From: Campylobacteraceae bacterium
Lineage (GTDB): Bacteria > Campylobacterota > Campylobacteria > Campylobacterales > Sulfurovaceae
Reading direction: 5' to 3'
DNA: 64,000 nucleotides
Assembly (NCBI GenBank): GCA_027035765.1
Contig: JALVUD010000008.1
Span: 62,001-126,000 of the forward strand
Shown: piece by piece, positions 53,533 to 63,365 of the stretch
Layout: every line of letters begins with the position of its first letter
Numbering within the stretch: the stretch's first letter is position 1
Translations under genes and position numbers: made by a program
The notes under the pieces: generated by a model
The model's input: the letters and a program-made list of their open reading frames with translations, nothing else
Told to the model about the DNA's origin: nothing
The model's database searches: none

Positions 53533-54114
53533 ATGAGTGACAGAGAAAAAAAGATCGAAAACGCCGTGCGCACCATCCTGGAGAACCTGGGTGAGGATCC
53601 CGAACGCGAAGGGCTTCTCAAGACTCCCCACCGGGTTGCCAAAGCCCTGGAGTTTCTGACCGAGGGTTATCACAAAGATCCCAAAGTGATCCTGGAAAAG
53701 GCACTTTTTAGCAGCAGCAACGACGAAATGGTCCTCGTCAGAGATATCGAGTTCTACTCCCTCTGCGAACACCATATGCTTCCCATTATCGGCCGGGCCC
53801 ATGTGGCCTATATTCCCGACGGCAAGGTGGTGGGCCTCTCCAAGATCCCCAGAGTGGTCAATCTCTTTGCCCGGCGCCTGCAGATCCAGGAGCAGCTGAC
53901 CGAACAGATCGCCGACGCCATCAGTGAGACCATCCATCCCAAAGGAGTGGCGGTGGTGATCCATGCCCGCCATATGTGCATGGAGATGCGGGGGGTGGAG
54001 AAGATCAACTCCACTACTGTCACCTCGGCTCTGCGGGGACTTTTCAAAAAGGATCTTCGCACCCGCAACGAATTCTACGATCTCATCAACGCCAACGTCC
54101 CTTCCAATTTCTGA
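53533..54114 (+). CDS. folE: GTP cyclohydrolase I
   Basis: 193 residues. Opens GTP to dihydroneopterin triphosphate, first step of folate and pterin synthesis. The zinc and active-site residues are visible: [18 protein letters not shown] (about 77-94), and [20 protein letters not shown] (about 140-160) with the second Cys. [18 protein letters not shown] is also typical. Divergent from tig. Confidence 0.96.
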   Translation: MSDREKKIENAVRTILENLGEDPEREGLLKTPHRVAKALEFLTEGYHKDPKVILEKALFSSSNDEMVLVRDIEFYSLCEHHMLPIIGRAHVAYIPDGKVVGLSKIPRVVNLFARRLQIQEQLTEQIADAISETIHPKGVAVVIHARHMCMEMRGVEKINSTTVTSALRGLFKKDLRTRNEFYDLINANVPSNF

Positions 54115-54138
54115 TTTCCCTTATACTATCGGATGATG

Positions 54139-54156
54139 CCGACATAGATATGTCGG
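54139..54156. promoter_or_regulatory. palindrome upstream of the NifS/NifU-like pair
   Basis: CCGACATA and TATGTCGG, 8-bp arms with a 2-base centre, just after the folE stop. No T-run follows, so it is more likely an operator than a terminator. An extended -10 (TGCTATAAT, 54192-54200) stands 36 bp downstream, ahead of the nifS-like start at 54244. Confidence 0.45.
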
Positions 54157-54243
54157 TAATCATACTGCAGGGATATTTTCCAAGATTCTTCTGCTATAAT
54201 TTATCAAACCTGACAAAATAACTCATCATTAGGAGGCCTTGCA

Positions 54244-55425
54244 ATGAAGGTCTATCTCGACAACAACCGAATCACCCCCGTCGATCCCCAGGTACGGGAA
54301 GTCATGGATCCTTTTTTCCGGGAGCCCTACGGCGATCTGCCAGCCCTGCACGATTTCGGAGCCGCCACCCGCAAAGCCTACAATGAAGCGGTGGAGAAGT
54401 GTTACGCCGGTCTGCACGCCTCCGACAAGGATACACTGCTCTTCACCTCCGGAGCCGCCGAAGCCCACAGCACGCTTTTTATGAGTACCTACACCCGCTT
54501 CATCCTCACCGGCCGCAAAAACAACATCATCGTCTCGGAACGCGAACCTCTCCCGATCCTGGAGCTGGCCCGTTTCCTCGAAGAGCAGGGGTGCCGGGTC
54601 AACTACTTGCCCGCCAATAGCGACGGCATCATCGATCCCGAGACCCTCACCGACTACATTACCCCCCGTACGGCCCTGGTCTCCGTCTCCATGGTCGACG
54701 GCGAAAGCGGCGCCATCAATCCGGTCGAAGAGATCGCTGAAATCTGCCGCCGATACGAAGTGCCTTTCCACACCGACGCCTCCCAGGCCCTGGGGCGGAT
54801 CCCTGTGGATCTGCAGCGCCTGGAGGCGGACTATCTGAGTTTCTCCTCCGAGACGCTCCACGCTCCCGTAGGCACCGGCGGGCTTTTCCTCAAAGAGGGC
54901 ACCGAGCTGCTCCCTCTCATTCCCGGCGGACGGATGAAGGCCGAAGCGCTGCGGGGCGGGCCGCTGAATCTGCCGGGTATCATCGGCCTGGGCAAAGCGA
55001 TGGAGATCGCCTCCGATGCCCTGGGATTCGAAGTGGAGGATATGCGGGATCTGCGGGACAAACTGGAAGAGGCGCTGCGGGCTTTGCCCGGAGTAGAGAT
55101 CCTGGTCCCTTGGGCGCTGCGGACCCCCAATACCGTCCTGGCGGCTTTCCGGGGAGTCGAGAGCGAAGCGATGCTCTACGAGCTCAACCGGGAGGGCATC
55201 GCCGCCTATTCGGCCACGGTCCATCCCTTCGGGGAGTGGCGACAGCGGCCCCTGACCGATATTCTGGGACTCGATCCGGTGCTGCGCCACAGCACCGTGG
55301 GCTTCGCCCTCAATCGCAATACCACCGAAGAGGAGATCGACCATACCATCGAAGCGATCAAAAAGGCGCTGGAGTATCTGCGGAGTTTCTCCACTCTGGA
55401 CGAAGACGCAAAGGAGCAGGCATGA
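54244..55425 (+). CDS. NifS-like protein lacking the PLP lysine and catalytic cysteine
   Basis: 393 residues, clearly homologous along its full length to Campylobacterota NifS (YLDNN at the start, ALVSVSMVDGES, HTDASQALGRIPVD). Key residues are gone. The Schiff-base motif normally SFSAHKFHGPKG reads SFSSETLHAPVG, so both lysines are missing. The loop that holds the active Cys (normally STGSACAS) reads YSATVHPFG. NNATT has become NNRIT and GNPSS GDLPA. It cannot be a normal cysteine desulfurase. The frame is intact and well formed, so it is not a pseudogene but probably a pseudoenzyme. AGGAGG precedes the ATG; it overlaps the nifU-like gene by 4 nt. Confidence 0.88.
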   Translation: MKVYLDNNRITPVDPQVREVMDPFFREPYGDLPALHDFGAATRKAYNEAVEKCYAGLHASDKDTLLFTSGAAEAHSTLFMSTYTRFILTGRKNNIIVSEREPLPILELARFLEEQGCRVNYLPANSDGIIDPETLTDYITPRTALVSVSMVDGESGAINPVEEIAEICRRYEVPFHTDASQALGRIPVDLQRLEADYLSFSSETLHAPVGTGGLFLKEGTELLPLIPGGRMKAEALRGGPLNLPGIIGLGKAMEIASDALGFEVEDMRDLRDKLEEALRALPGVEILVPWALRTPNTVLAAFRGVESEAMLYELNREGIAAYSATVHPFGEWRQRPLTDILGLDPVLRHSTVGFALNRNTTEEEIDHTIEAIKKALEYLRSFSTLDEDAKEQA

Positions 55426-56384
55426 GCAAAAATGACGTTCTGGCCAAAAGCCACTGGGAATCCTATCCCTTCAAAATCGAAATGCTGGCCGAAAAGCCCA
55501 AAAACAACGGTGAGCTTACCAAAGAGGATGCCGCCAATCTTGGTGGAACCCTTCACATCCATGATTACGGCAGCATCAAAACAGGGATGCAGCTACGCTG
55601 GTACTGGGTCCTCGATGCCGAAAAACGCATCGTCGCCTGCCGTTACAAACTTTTCGGATCTCCGGCACTCAGAGCGGCGGCGGATATGGCAGCGCTGCTT
55701 TGCCGCAATAAAAGCCTCGATGAGGCCGCCAGGATCAACTACAAATCGCTGGAATATTTTCTCAGAGACCACCCCTCCAATCCGGCACTGCCCCCCGAAA
55801 AGCAGTATGAGATCCTTTTCGTCCTGGATGCCATCAAAGCGACTGTCGACCGGATCGAAGGGCGGGAACCGGAAGCCTCACCGATCGTCTGCGAGTGTAC
55901 CGGCGTGAATCGTGCCCAAATCGAAAAAGCGATCCGGGACTTCGATCTGGACAGTATCGAAGCGATCACCGACTACACCCGGGCCGGCGCCTTCTGCAAA
56001 AGCTGCATCTCTCCGGGACGGGGCATGGCCGACCGCAGCCTCTATCTGGTCGATCTGCTCAAAGAGATCCGTCAGGCGATGGAAGAGGAGAAAAAGGCTT
56101 CGGGAGCCTCTGTCAGCGACAAACCCTTCAAGGAGATGAGCGTCGAAGAAAAACGGGCCGCCATCGATGCGGTCATTGACGAGCACATCCGGGCTATGCT
56201 GGTCATGGACGGCGGAGATATGGAGATACTTGAGATCAAAAACAACGGCGAACATACCGATATCTACATCCGCTATCTGGGAGCCTGTAGCGGCTGTGCC
56301 AGTGCCAGTACCGGCACCCTCTTCGCCATCGAGGGGATCCTCAAACAGAAGCTCGATCCCAATATCCGCGTCCTGCCCCTCTGA
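55422..56384 (+). CDS. NifU-like protein lacking the scaffold cysteines
   Basis: 320 residues, co-linear with Campylobacterota NifU. In the N-terminal IscU domain all three scaffold Cys are replaced: the usual SCGDAVRLYW reads KTGMQLRWYW, FGCGTAIASSD reads FGSPALRAAAD, and the MHCSVM position reads QYEILF. The central [2Fe-2S] site is kept (VCECTGV and GAFCKSCI, about residues 150-190), and so is the C-terminal Nfu site GACSGCASASTGT (about 287). It could carry or deliver clusters but not assemble them on the IscU domain. Starts in an ATGA overlap with the nifS-like gene. Confidence 0.88.
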   Translation: MSKNDVLAKSHWESYPFKIEMLAEKPKNNGELTKEDAANLGGTLHIHDYGSIKTGMQLRWYWVLDAEKRIVACRYKLFGSPALRAAADMAALLCRNKSLDEAARINYKSLEYFLRDHPSNPALPPEKQYEILFVLDAIKATVDRIEGREPEASPIVCECTGVNRAQIEKAIRDFDLDSIEAITDYTRAGAFCKSCISPGRGMADRSLYLVDLLKEIRQAMEEEKKASGASVSDKPFKEMSVEEKRAAIDAVIDEHIRAMLVMDGGDMEILEIKNNGEHTDIYIRYLGACSGCASASTGTLFAIEGILKQKLDPNIRVLPL

Positions 56385-56679
56385 TAAACTTTCATTCTAC
56401 CCTATTATGCCCGGCCGAACCCGGCGGGTAGAACTTCCCAAAAGTCTCTTTGAAAATTCAATCGTTTCAAACCTAATCCTGAATCCAGAGCCCGGAATTA
56501 TCGGGACTCTCCAGATCGCAATCAAGTGCAGGATGACGCAACAATATCCAATCAGTTTCTCAGAGAAATCACTCTCTTAAATAGCAGGGTTTCCGGAGGA
56601 GGATATTTTAGAAAAATAAATGAAGAAGAGAAAGATATACAAAAAGAAAACGGCGATCCCGAGGGATCAGCCAAAGCCC
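56385..56679. other. convergent spacer, nothing recognised
   Basis: Between the NifU-like gene and the convergent rhodanese gene. The right part is A-rich. No frame with coding character, clear terminator or repeat was seen. Confidence 0.5.
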
Positions 56680-57291
56680 TTATTTTCCTGCGGGAGGAGT
56701 GGGCTTGGGGATGAAGAGCTCGGGCTGGAACTTGTAGGTCCAGGGCAGACCGTCGTTTTTCCAACCGTTGACACTCCGACGATGGGGTTTGGTCTTGCTC
56801 ATATCCCCTTCGAAACCGGTGACGATGGTGTAGGCCTTCTTGTATCCGGCTTTGTAGAGCTTGGTAGCGGTCATACCGGAGCGGTCACCGGAGCGGCAGA
56901 TGACGATGACGGGATCCTCTTTGGTCAGACCCTTGGTTTTGAGTGCTTCGTCAAACTGCTGAACCAGATTGGGGTTTTTCCAGCTGGCGAATTTCTTCTT
57001 ACCCTTCTTGGTCGTAATGATTTTGGAATAATCAATATATTTGAAGGGAATATTCTTGTCCAGTCCAACCGCATGACCGACAAAGAGCAGCTCGGCAGGG
57101 GTGCGAACATCGACGAAAAGAATATGTTTGGGATCCTTCTGGATCATGCTGTAAGCCTCTTTGGGGGTCAGATAGAGCTTCTGGGGGGTCTGCTTAGCTT
57201 TTTTGGCAGGCTCCTCCGCCGCATAAGCACCGGTGCCCATCAGGCCTACAAAACCGAGAACCATCAGGAACGAGATCAATTTTTTTGTCAT
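56680..57291 (-). CDS. periplasmic rhodanese-domain protein
   Basis: 203 residues. Signal peptide KKLISFLMVLGFVGLMGTGAYA. A single rhodanese domain: LYLTPKEAYSMIQ, ILFVDVRTPAEL and the active-site loop VIVICRSGDRSGMTATKLY with its Cys (about residue 132). Such proteins carry sulfane sulfur; in a sulfur oxidiser this could serve thiosulfate or polysulfide handling. The C-terminal tail is Pro-rich (FIPKPTPPAGK). GGAGTC lies upstream of the ATG. Confidence 0.9.
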   Translation of the reverse strand: MTKKLISFLMVLGFVGLMGTGAYAAEEPAKKAKQTPQKLYLTPKEAYSMIQKDPKHILFVDVRTPAELLFVGHAVGLDKNIPFKYIDYSKIITTKKGKKKFASWKNPNLVQQFDEALKTKGLTKEDPVIVICRSGDRSGMTATKLYKAGYKKAYTIVTGFEGDMSKTKPHRRSVNGWKNDGLPWTYKFQPELFIPKPTPPAGK

Positions 57292-57407
57292 TGTGACTCC
57301 TTTTTAATTAGTTGGACTGAATAGTATCATATAAAATATTAAGAGATTATTAAATAATTTAATACTTTAACAGAAGAGATTTGAGGCAAGCCGCAGGTAA
57401 TACGGGG

Positions 57408-59000
57408 TTAATTCTTTCCGATCTTTTCGATGAGAAGCTGCAGGGTACTCCGACCGTTGAAACGGTTTTCATTGAGGGTAAAGAGCAGATCCGTCTTTTC
57501 TCCTACTGCCGGAAGCTCCGAAGAACGGAACTGGATCCCCTCCAGGATTCGCTCCCCTTCCCGCAGCTGCATCTTCAGGTGCTGTCCGTCGCTTCCCAGT
57601 CGGCGGAGCCCTTCGATCCGGACATGGCGGGTAATAAACTTGGGACGGGGATTGCCTTCACCGTAGGGTTCAAAACGTTCCAAAAGGCGATAGAGTTCCC
57701 AATCCAACAGACCAAAATCGATCTCTCCCAAAATTTCCGGATCCCGAAAATCCTCCGATACACAACGCCGGACTGCCTCCTCCCTCAGAGCAGTGCCAAA
57801 GGGCTCCAGTGCCTCGGTCCTGAGGGAGAGGCCGATTGCCGCCGCATGGCCGCCGAACTTCTCCAGATACTCCCGTTGTGTCTGTACCAGATCGAAAAGG
57901 TGGCATGTGCCGAAACTTCGGCCGCTCCCTTTGTACCCCTCTGCCGTGCGGGTCAAAACGATGGCCGGCCGCTCAAACCGTCGGGCCAGCCGGGCTGCCA
58001 CGATCCCCAAAACCCCTTCGTGCCATACTTCACCCACTGCCAAGAGAATCGGCGCCTCGGGATCGATCCCCTCCAATGCCTCCTGAAAAATCATCTCCTC
58101 CATCCCTTTCCGGCGCTCATTGAAACCCTCAAGCTGCTCCAATAGCCGTCTGGCCTCCGGCAAAGTTCCGGCACAAAGATAGTCACAGGCAACCGAGGCA
58201 TCTTCCATCCTTCCGGCACTGTTGATCAACGGTGCCAGTCCGAAAGCGATATCTTCGGCCCGAAGCGTCGTTTTGCCCGTCCGTTCCCGCCAGGCGACGA
58301 TAAAGGGACTCTCGCTGCGCTCCAAAATCTTCAGCCCCTGTCTCACCATCGCCCGGTTGATATGCTGCAGAGGCATAATATCGGCAATAATCGCCGGAGC
58401 GGCAAGCTCCAGGAGCTCTTTCATCTTCACCTTTTGTCCCAGGCGTCGATTCAGTGCCGCACAGAGATACCAGGCAATCTGGGCCCCGCAGATCTCCGAA
58501 TAGGGAAAGGTGCACTCCGGTTGTTTCTGATTGACGATGGCATAGGCGGTGGGAGGAATTTCGGGGACGATATGATGGTCGGTGATGATCAGGTCAATCC
58601 CGGCCTCCCGGCAGAGATCGGCCGCTTCCACGGCGGCAATGCCGTTATCGACCGTGATGACCAGATCGGCATGGGAAATTTTGGGAAAGAGGGTTGTCGA
58701 AAGGCCGTATCCGTCACGGAAACGATTGGGGATGATCCACTCCAACGCCACATCAATCTCCCGGAAAAAGCGGCGCATGATCGCCGTAGCGCTGACGCCG
58801 TCCACATCGTAGTCTCCGACCAGAACGATCCGTTCCCCTGTTTCGATCGCCTGAGCGATCCGATCGACCGCACGATCCATATCTTTGAAGCTCGAGGGAT
58901 CCGGTAGATCGCCGAGACGGAGAAAGGTATCATCGAAGCGCTCTTTCAGGTGTGCTTCCACCGCTTCGAGAGAAGTGAGTCGGGGATAGGTATGCCGCAT
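57408..59000 (-). CDS. recJ: single-stranded-DNA-specific exonuclease RecJ
   Basis: 530 residues. DHH-family motifs: I VGDYDVDGVSATAI (about residue 60), II VITVDNGIAAVEA (about 111), III IITDHHIVPE (about 135), IV ICGAQIAWYL (about 169), and the DHHA1 motif GSGRSFGTCHL (about 352). Digests single strands 5' to 3' in repair and recombination. Shorter than E. coli RecJ (577). Start overlaps the pyrG stop. Confidence 0.95.
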   Translation of the reverse strand: MRHTYPRLTSLEAVEAHLKERFDDTFLRLGDLPDPSSFKDMDRAVDRIAQAIETGERIVLVGDYDVDGVSATAIMRRFFREIDVALEWIIPNRFRDGYGLSTTLFPKISHADLVITVDNGIAAVEAADLCREAGIDLIITDHHIVPEIPPTAYAIVNQKQPECTFPYSEICGAQIAWYLCAALNRRLGQKVKMKELLELAAPAIIADIMPLQHINRAMVRQGLKILERSESPFIVAWRERTGKTTLRAEDIAFGLAPLINSAGRMEDASVACDYLCAGTLPEARRLLEQLEGFNERRKGMEEMIFQEALEGIDPEAPILLAVGEVWHEGVLGIVAARLARRFERPAIVLTRTAEGYKGSGRSFGTCHLFDLVQTQREYLEKFGGHAAAIGLSLRTEALEPFGTALREEAVRRCVSEDFRDPEILGEIDFGLLDWELYRLLERFEPYGEGNPRPKFITRHVRIEGLRRLGSDGQHLKMQLREGERILEGIQFRSSELPAVGEKTDLLFTLNENRFNGRSTLQLLIEKIGKN

Positions 59001-60631
59001 CAGCTCCGCTGTTCGACGGCGGCATTGACAAAGGAGAGAATCGCCGGGTTAGGGTGCTGCAGGCGGGAGGTAAACTCGGGATGGAACTGTACTCCCAGGA
59101 ACCAGGGATGTTCCGTCACCTCCACTGCCTCGATCAGTCCCTGGGATTCACCGGTCACCTCCATTCCCGCTGCCTCCAGCTGCTCCCGGTAGAGAGGATT
59201 GGCTTCATAGCGGTGGCGATGTCGTTCATAGATGGTACCGCTGCCGTAGGCCTGTTCCAGATTGGAGCCGGGCTTGACGTCACAGCGGTATTCCCCCAGG
59301 CGCATGGTTCCTCCCAGAGGAGAGGTAGTGGTCCTCACCTGGCGGGTCCCGCTGGCATCGATGAACTCGTCGATGAGATAGACCACCGGATGGCGGGTAT
59401 TTTCATCAAACTCCATGGAGTTGGCATCCTCCATCTTCAGCACATTTCGGGCAAATTCGATCATGCTCAGCTGCATTCCCAGACAGATCCCCAGGAAAGG
59501 AATCTTCTCCTCCCGAGCATAACGGATCGCCTCGATCTTGCCCTCCACACCCCGCTGACCGAAACCTCCGGCAACGAGGATCCCATCGACATTCTCCAGA
59601 AATTTCTGAGCTCCGTCCTCTTCGATTTTTTCGCTGTCGACCCATTCGATCCGTACCCGGCGGTCCAGGTGGGCTCCGGCATGGATCAACGCTTCGGTAA
59701 GGGACTTGTAGGACTCTTTGAGATCCAGATATTTCCCGACAAAGGCAATCTTTACCTCATCAGAAGGAGCGATAATACGATTGACCAGGGAGTTCCACTC
59801 ATCCATCTTGGGATTCAACTCTCCCAGATCCAGTTGCTGGGAGATGGGTGTCAGAATATCCTGAGCCAGGAAATTGATGGGAACCTGATAGATGGTCGGG
59901 GCATCGATCGCCTCGATGACACTGTCAAGGTCCACATCGCAGCTGTAAGCGATCTTTTTCTTCAGATCGGAAGGGACAGGCTGCTCTGATCGGAGTATCA
60001 GCATATGGGGAGCGATACCGATACGCCGCAGTTCCTGAACCGAATGCTGGGTCGGTTTGGTCTTGAGCTCCCCGGCGGCTTTGATATAGGGAAGCAGGGT
60101 GACGTGAATGTTCATGACCTGACTGCGGCCCAGTTCGTGTTTCATCTGACGGAAGGTCTCCAGGAAAGGAAGTCCTTCGATATCCCCGGTGGTGCCTCCC
60201 AGCTCGACGATCAGAATATCTTTGCCCTCTCCCGCCCGGCGGATCCCGTCCTTGATCTCGTTGACGATATGGGGAACGACCTGAATGGTCTTGCCCAGAT
60301 ACTCCCCTTTGCGCTCTTTTTCGATAACCGACATGTAGATCTGTCCGGTGGTGAAGTTGTTGGCCCGGGTCAGAGAGGTATCGAGAAAGCGCTCGTAGTG
60401 TCCCAGGTCCAGATCGGTCTCCGCTCCGTCTTTGGTGACGAAGACCTCTCCATGTTCCAGGGGAGACATGGTGCCGGGGTCAACATTGATATAGGGATCA
60501 AGTTTCAAAACGCCGACTCTCAGGCCGGAAGCTTTGAGCAGGGTTCCGATACTGGCAGCGGTAATCCCTTTGCCGAGGGAGCTGAGCACTCCCCCGGTGA
60601 TAAAGATGTATTTTGTCGCTTGTTGGGACAT
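59000..60631 (-). CDS. pyrG: CTP synthase
   Basis: 543 residues, the standard length. The synthetase domain begins [20 protein letters not shown] and carries [27 protein letters not shown]. The glutaminase domain has the Cys in [18 protein letters not shown] (about residue 380) and the catalytic His-Pro-Glu near the end (FHPEFTSR). Amidates UTP to CTP. Sits between recJ and dnaN on the same strand, an uncommon neighbour for the replication genes. Confidence 0.97.
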   Translation of the reverse strand: MSQQATKYIFITGGVLSSLGKGITAASIGTLLKASGLRVGVLKLDPYINVDPGTMSPLEHGEVFVTKDGAETDLDLGHYERFLDTSLTRANNFTTGQIYMSVIEKERKGEYLGKTIQVVPHIVNEIKDGIRRAGEGKDILIVELGGTTGDIEGLPFLETFRQMKHELGRSQVMNIHVTLLPYIKAAGELKTKPTQHSVQELRRIGIAPHMLILRSEQPVPSDLKKKIAYSCDVDLDSVIEAIDAPTIYQVPINFLAQDILTPISQQLDLGELNPKMDEWNSLVNRIIAPSDEVKIAFVGKYLDLKESYKSLTEALIHAGAHLDRRVRIEWVDSEKIEEDGAQKFLENVDGILVAGGFGQRGVEGKIEAIRYAREEKIPFLGICLGMQLSMIEFARNVLKMEDANSMEFDENTRHPVVYLIDEFIDASGTRQVRTTTSPLGGTMRLGEYRCDVKPGSNLEQAYGSGTIYERHRHRYEANPLYREQLEAAGMEVTGESQGLIEAVEVTEHPWFLGVQFHPEFTSRLQHPNPAILSFVNAAVEQRS

Positions 60632-60646
60632 CAGGGTGATCCTTGT

Positions 60647-61714
60647 TTAGGCGATTATCGGCATGATGATGGTAATGAAGTTTTCGTCGCGGACCATGAA
60701 AGGAAGGGTCGAATCGTTTAGACCGATGGTGAAACGATCATGATCGACCTGAGCAAGAAAATCCAGAAGATAGCGGCTGTTCAGAGAAATCTCGAAACGA
60801 TCGCTGATTCCGGTCTCCAGTTCGATCTCAGTTTTGGCCTCTACATTGTCATCGGAGAGAGCGTTGAAGAGAACTGCATCGCTGAGGAAGGTGATCTTGA
60901 TATCGTTGGCGATGGTGGTAACCATACGAATCGCCTCGAGCATCTCTTTTTTGGGAAGTTCGATCTGATATTTCAGGGTTTTGGGAATGATCCGTTCATA
61001 ATCGGGAAATTTGCCGTTGATCAGACGGGTAAAGAAGAAATAGTCCTCGTTGGTAATGATCAGTGTGGTTTCATCGTAGTGAATTTCGATCTTATCGAGG
61101 AAGAGCTTCTGAATCTCCAGAATCGCTTTTTTGGGAAGGATCAGGGCCAGCTCCTGCTCGGAGGTATTGGGAATGGTAGCGACAGCCAGACGCCGGGTGT
61201 CGGTTCCTACCAGATCGGTGGTATCGCTCTTGATATTGATCAGGGCTCCGTTGAGTTCGTATTTGGGATTGTTGGTATCGATGGCAGGAGTGATTTTTTT
61301 GAGATTCCGGATCAGGTTCATCGAGTCGAGGGAAATTTTGGGCTTATCATCGACAGTGGGGAAAGAGGGAAAGGCTTCGGCGTCGAAAACAGGCAGTTTG
61401 AATTTGGAGTGCTGCTGTTTGATCATAATGGCGTTGTCGAAGAGTTCGAGGACGATCTCGTCGTCCCGGAGTATCCGGATGATATCCAGCAGTTTTTTTC
61501 CGTTGGCGGTAAAGGAGCCGGGATGATCGATCTCGAACTCCCGGGTGACGATCTGCAGTCCGATCTCATTGTCCGTCGCCCGGACGATGCAGTAATCCTC
61601 TCCCGTTTCAAAATAGATATGGGATGTGATCTGGCTGGCGTCCTTCTTCTCGAGGAAGGGTTGAAGGTTGATGAGAATCGATTCGATGACCTGCTTCTGA
61701 GCCCTGATTTTCAT
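60647..61714 (-). CDS. dnaN: DNA polymerase III sliding clamp (beta)
   Basis: 355 residues. N-terminus MKIRAQKQVIESILINLQPF and a C-terminus with LLDFLAQVDHDRFTIGLNDS and FITIIMPI, which matches the beta clamp ending near MPxR/MPI. Tethers the polymerase to DNA. Lies downstream of dnaA with a 154-bp gap that contains AT-rich runs but no DnaA boxes that I can see. GGGGAG precedes the ATG. Confidence 0.95.
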   Translation of the reverse strand: MKIRAQKQVIESILINLQPFLEKKDASQITSHIYFETGEDYCIVRATDNEIGLQIVTREFEIDHPGSFTANGKKLLDIIRILRDDEIVLELFDNAIMIKQQHSKFKLPVFDAEAFPSFPTVDDKPKISLDSMNLIRNLKKITPAIDTNNPKYELNGALINIKSDTTDLVGTDTRRLAVATIPNTSEQELALILPKKAILEIQKLFLDKIEIHYDETTLIITNEDYFFFTRLINGKFPDYERIIPKTLKYQIELPKKEMLEAIRMVTTIANDIKITFLSDAVLFNALSDDNVEAKTEIELETGISDRFEISLNSRYLLDFLAQVDHDRFTIGLNDSTLPFMVRDENFITIIMPIIA

Positions 61715-61868
61715 GCTCTCCCCTTTAAGTAAATAGAGTTCGTAGTAGTAGTCTAAGGGGATGAAAAGGTGAAAAACCCTTCATACCCCCCATTTATAGG
61801 GCGATTTAAACTGTCCGTTTTTTTGGGACTTTCCCCGCTTTTTTCACGTAGAAAATTATATCTTTTTT

Positions 61869-63203
61869 TTATTCAATTTTCTTTGTGAGGGTACCGACTT
61901 TGTTGGAGAGTTCATCGAGAAGAACCTTGAAGTTTTCGTCGTTTTCAGCGATTTCGTTGATTTTGCGCAGGGCGTGGCTGACGGCGGAGTGGTCTTTCAT
62001 TCCGAAGTAGAGGGCGATCTGGGGCATGGAGTTGGGGGTGAGGTTTCTGGCCAGGTAGATGACGATGCGTCGGGCGTTGACCACGTTTTTGTTGCGTTTT
62101 TTCGACTTGATATCGGAGGGTTTGACGTTGAGCTCTTTGGAGACGATCTTGACGATGTCGTCGATGGTGATATTCTCCTGTTTCTCTTTGAGCTGGTCTT
62201 TGATGGCGTTACGGGCAAATTCCAGAGTAATCGGCTGATTGAGCATGGTGCTCATGGCATTGAGTCGGATGAGAGTCCCTTCGATCTCCCGGATGTTGTC
62301 ACCCATATGGGTAGCGATATAATGGATGATCTCCCGATCCAGGTGTATGCCGTCGAGTTCGCATTTTTTCTGGATAATGGCGATTTTGGTCTCCAGTTCG
62401 GGGGGCTGGATGTCCGCCTGAAGCCCCCATTCGAAACGGGTACGGAGCCGGTCTTCGAGGAAAGCGATCTTTTTGGGAGGACGGTCGGAGGTCATGACGA
62501 TCTGTTTGCCGGCGTTGTGGAGTTCGTTGAAGGTGTGAAAGAGTTCGTCCTGGGTTTTCTCTTTGCGACTGAGAAACTGGATATCGTCGATGAGCAGGAG
62601 ATCACAGTTGCGGTAATTTTCACGGAATTTTTCCATGGTCTGGGATTGAAGATGGGAGAGAAACTTGTTCAGAAAATGCTCCAGCGTGGTGTAGATGACC
62701 CGGTCTCCCATAGCCAGCCGATGGTTGCCGATTGCCTGGAGGAGATGGGTTTTTCCCAGACCTACCCCTCCGTAGATAAAGAGAGGGTTGTAGAGCCGTC
62801 CCGGTTTTTCCGCGACACTCAGGGCCGTGGTGTAGGCGAACTGGTTGGAACTGCCGACGATAAAACTGTCGAAGGTGAAAGAGGGGTTGAGCAGGGCTTT
62901 GGTGGAGGAGCTTTTGGATTCGCTGCTATGGATGGGAGTGGCAGAGAGGTTTGAAGTTTGGGCGGATCCCACCTGGATGTCGATAGCGGGACGGATGCCG
63001 TTTTCGATTTCGAAAAGATGAGCGAGGGTTGCCAGGTAGTTGCTGCGGATCCAGCGGGCGGCGAAGATATTGGGAGCCCGGAAGATGATCCGGTCATTCC
63101 GGGAACGTTCGGCGTCGTAGTGCAGGTGACGCAGATAACGTTCATACTCTTCGGGAGGAATCTCCTTTCTGAGATTCTGGATGATTTTTTCGCCAAGATT
63201 CAT
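61869..63203 (-). CDS. dnaA: chromosomal replication initiator DnaA
   Basis: 444 residues. Domain I at the start (LGEKIIQNLRKEIPPEEYERY), a short linker, then the AAA+ domain with Walker A YGGVGLGKTHLLQAIGN (about 145-160), Walker B LLIDDIQFL (about 205) and sensor II, and domain IV with the DnaA-box-binding signature MPQIALYFGMKDHSAVSHALRKI (about 393). AAAGAGAG lies ahead of the ATG. The DnaA boxes upstream suggest self-control as well as origin function. Confidence 0.97.
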   Translation of the reverse strand: MNLGEKIIQNLRKEIPPEEYERYLRHLHYDAERSRNDRIIFRAPNIFAARWIRSNYLATLAHLFEIENGIRPAIDIQVGSAQTSNLSATPIHSSESKSSSTKALLNPSFTFDSFIVGSSNQFAYTTALSVAEKPGRLYNPLFIYGGVGLGKTHLLQAIGNHRLAMGDRVIYTTLEHFLNKFLSHLQSQTMEKFRENYRNCDLLLIDDIQFLSRKEKTQDELFHTFNELHNAGKQIVMTSDRPPKKIAFLEDRLRTRFEWGLQADIQPPELETKIAIIQKKCELDGIHLDREIIHYIATHMGDNIREIEGTLIRLNAMSTMLNQPITLEFARNAIKDQLKEKQENITIDDIVKIVSKELNVKPSDIKSKKRNKNVVNARRIVIYLARNLTPNSMPQIALYFGMKDHSAVSHALRKINEIAENDENFKVLLDELSNKVGTLTKKIE

Positions 63204-63241
63204 AAAGGGCTCTCTTTCTTCAGGCAGGGTGTGTGTAAAAT

Positions 63242-63335
63242 AGTGAATAGTTGATTTTTTTCACTGTGAATAGGTGAATAACTGTAGTGATTCTACCGAA
63301 GCTGGGCTAAAATGAGCCTATATGTGCGTGAATAA
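63242..63335. other. DnaA-box cluster, probable oriC or part of it
   Basis: Four copies of a TGAATA-type box in the same direction: AGTGAATAG (63242), TGTGAATAG (63265), GGTGAATAA (63273) and CGTGAATAA (63327). Their inverse, TTATTCAC, is one base from the standard TTATCCACA and near the Helicobacter box TCATTCACA. A TTGATTTTTTT stretch lies between the first and second. The position, upstream of dnaA and divergent from ruvC, fits Campylobacterota origins. Confidence 0.7.
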
Positions 63336-63365
63336 CTTGGTGAACCGTTCGTGAAAGGGAGAAGT

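Noticed and set aside
54244-56384. Functional cysteine desulfurase and scaffold pair (nifS, nifU)
   Set aside because: The catalytic Lys and Cys of NifS and all three scaffold Cys of NifU are absent, so normal gene symbols were not given.
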